Below, one piece after another: positions 13,227 to 13,584 of a DNA stretch of 13,584 nt. The stretch lies in contig JAGNTT010000011.1 in NCBI GenBank assembly GCA_017987425.1, positions 11,169 to 24,752 on the forward strand, read 5' to 3'. Below the pieces are notes generated by a model. The model had not been told where the DNA came from and ran no database searches. It worked only from the letters and a program-made list of their open reading frames with translations. The DNA is from Candidatus Omnitrophota bacterium (GTDB lineage Bacteria; Omnitrophota; Gorgyraeia; Zapsychrales; Fredricksoniimonadaceae). A program made the translations under genes and the position numbers. How positions within the stretch are numbered: the first letter of the stretch is position 1; every line of letters starts with the position of its first letter.

Positions 13227-13584
13227 ATGACTTCGTTATACGTTCATATTCCATTTTGTATCAGCAAATGTTTGTTTTGTTCGTTCGTTGTTTCGATCGG
13301 ACAGGCGCATCGCGTAGATGAATACATCGATGCGCTTGCCAGAGAATCGGCCGCGCATAAAGGCGCGCGCATCGGCACCGTTTACTTTGGAGGAGGCACA
13401 CCGACTTTTTTGGACGAGCGGCAATTGCGAAAACTTACGGGTGCAATCCGCAAGAATTTTGATGTTGAAGATTCCGCTGAATGGACGATTGAGGCAAATC
13501 CGGAAAATTTAAATTTATCCAAAGCAAGATTTTTGCAGGAGCTAGGTTTTAATCGGCTGAGTATCGGTGTTCAATCGTTTGATG
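13227..13584 (+). CDS. hemW: Radical SAM haem chaperone HemW (5' part, cut by the window end)
   Basis: The first 119 codons of a HemN/HemW-type radical SAM protein. It starts MTSLYVHIPFCISKCLFCSF: the [4Fe-4S] cysteines are C11, C15 and C18 in the C-X3-C-X2-C arrangement. YFGGGTPTFL (the SAM-binding GGGTP loop), the glutamate in EANPENL and GFNRLSIGVQSFD follow. The motif lies right at the N-terminus, without the longer leader of true oxygen-independent coproporphyrinogen oxidase HemN, which favours HemW, a haem-binding protein that delivers haem to respiratory enzymes. The cluster motif has F17 where a tyrosine is common. Promoter and ribosome binding site are weak. The 3' end lies outside the window. 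Confidence 0.93.
   Translation, partial: MTSLYVHIPFCISKCLFCSFVVSIGQAHRVDEYIDALARESAAHKGARIGTVYFGGGTPTFLDERQLRKLTGAIRKNFDVEDSAEWTIEANPENLNLSKARFLQELGFNRLSIGVQSFD

Noticed and set aside
1..13584. CRISPR array, tRNA/rRNA gene, insertion sequence or prophage
   Set aside because: No spaced direct repeats of 25-40 bases, no tRNA cloverleaf with a T-loop GTTCRANNC in a gap, and no transposase, integrase or phage domain was found.

Overview
The window looks like chromosomal DNA of a Gram-negative bacterium. It has exported c-type cytochrome and copper-chaperone domains, Sec-type signal peptides, a Tat translocase and strong AGGAGG ribosome binding sites, mostly 4 to 7 bases before ATG. Coding DNA has mixed GC and the non-coding DNA is AT-rich. 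No marker gene fixes the taxon. The short intergenic heptamer repeats, the fused BioD-BioA and a tiny lysine-rich gene would suit an uncultivated PVC-type lineage such as Omnitrophota, but that is a weak inference. There is no sign of phage, transposase, CRISPR or tRNA/rRNA genes; this is a housekeeping region with unusual small-scale structure.

All but one of the recognised genes are on the plus strand, in compact units. Unit 1 (39-6566) holds a CPA2 cation/proton antiporter, a fused dethiobiotin synthetase/DAPA aminotransferase (biotin), a SAM methyltransferase, mnmA (tRNA 2-thiouridine) and an exported MORN-type repeat protein. Gaps are -4 to 20 bases, and the unit ends at a strong intrinsic terminator (6586-6620). 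Unit 2 (6702-10198) holds trhO (tRNA 5-hydroxyuridine), pgi, a membrane diguanylate cyclase and a DUF486 membrane protein. Unit 3 (10275-11623, possibly to 11748) holds a cytochrome c-PCu(A)C fusion and a Sco copper chaperone, both pointing to copper loading of cytochrome oxidase. Unit 4 (11984-12867) is a minimal tatA-tatC pair. hemW starts at 13227 and runs off the end.

Points beyond ordinary annotation: (1) a 17-residue, minus-strand, nearly all-lysine protein (12997-13050) with its own ribosome binding site, a possible promoter and a good terminator; (2) an intrinsic terminator lying inside the first 26 codons of the diguanylate cyclase gene, just after pgi, which suggests translation-dependent read-through; (3) a heptanucleotide tandem repeat family at two sites, one of which encodes the linker joining BioD to BioA, while the other forms an inverted array before pgi; (4) a ~100-base nested inverted repeat just before the tatA promoter; (5) a small ORF with a perfect ribosome binding site overlapping the end of sco, followed by structured non-coding DNA.

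Functional links: MnmA and TrhO both act on uridine 34 of tRNA. The PCu(A)C and Sco proteins are textbook partners in CuA assembly. HemW belongs to haem handling, which would serve the same respiratory chain.
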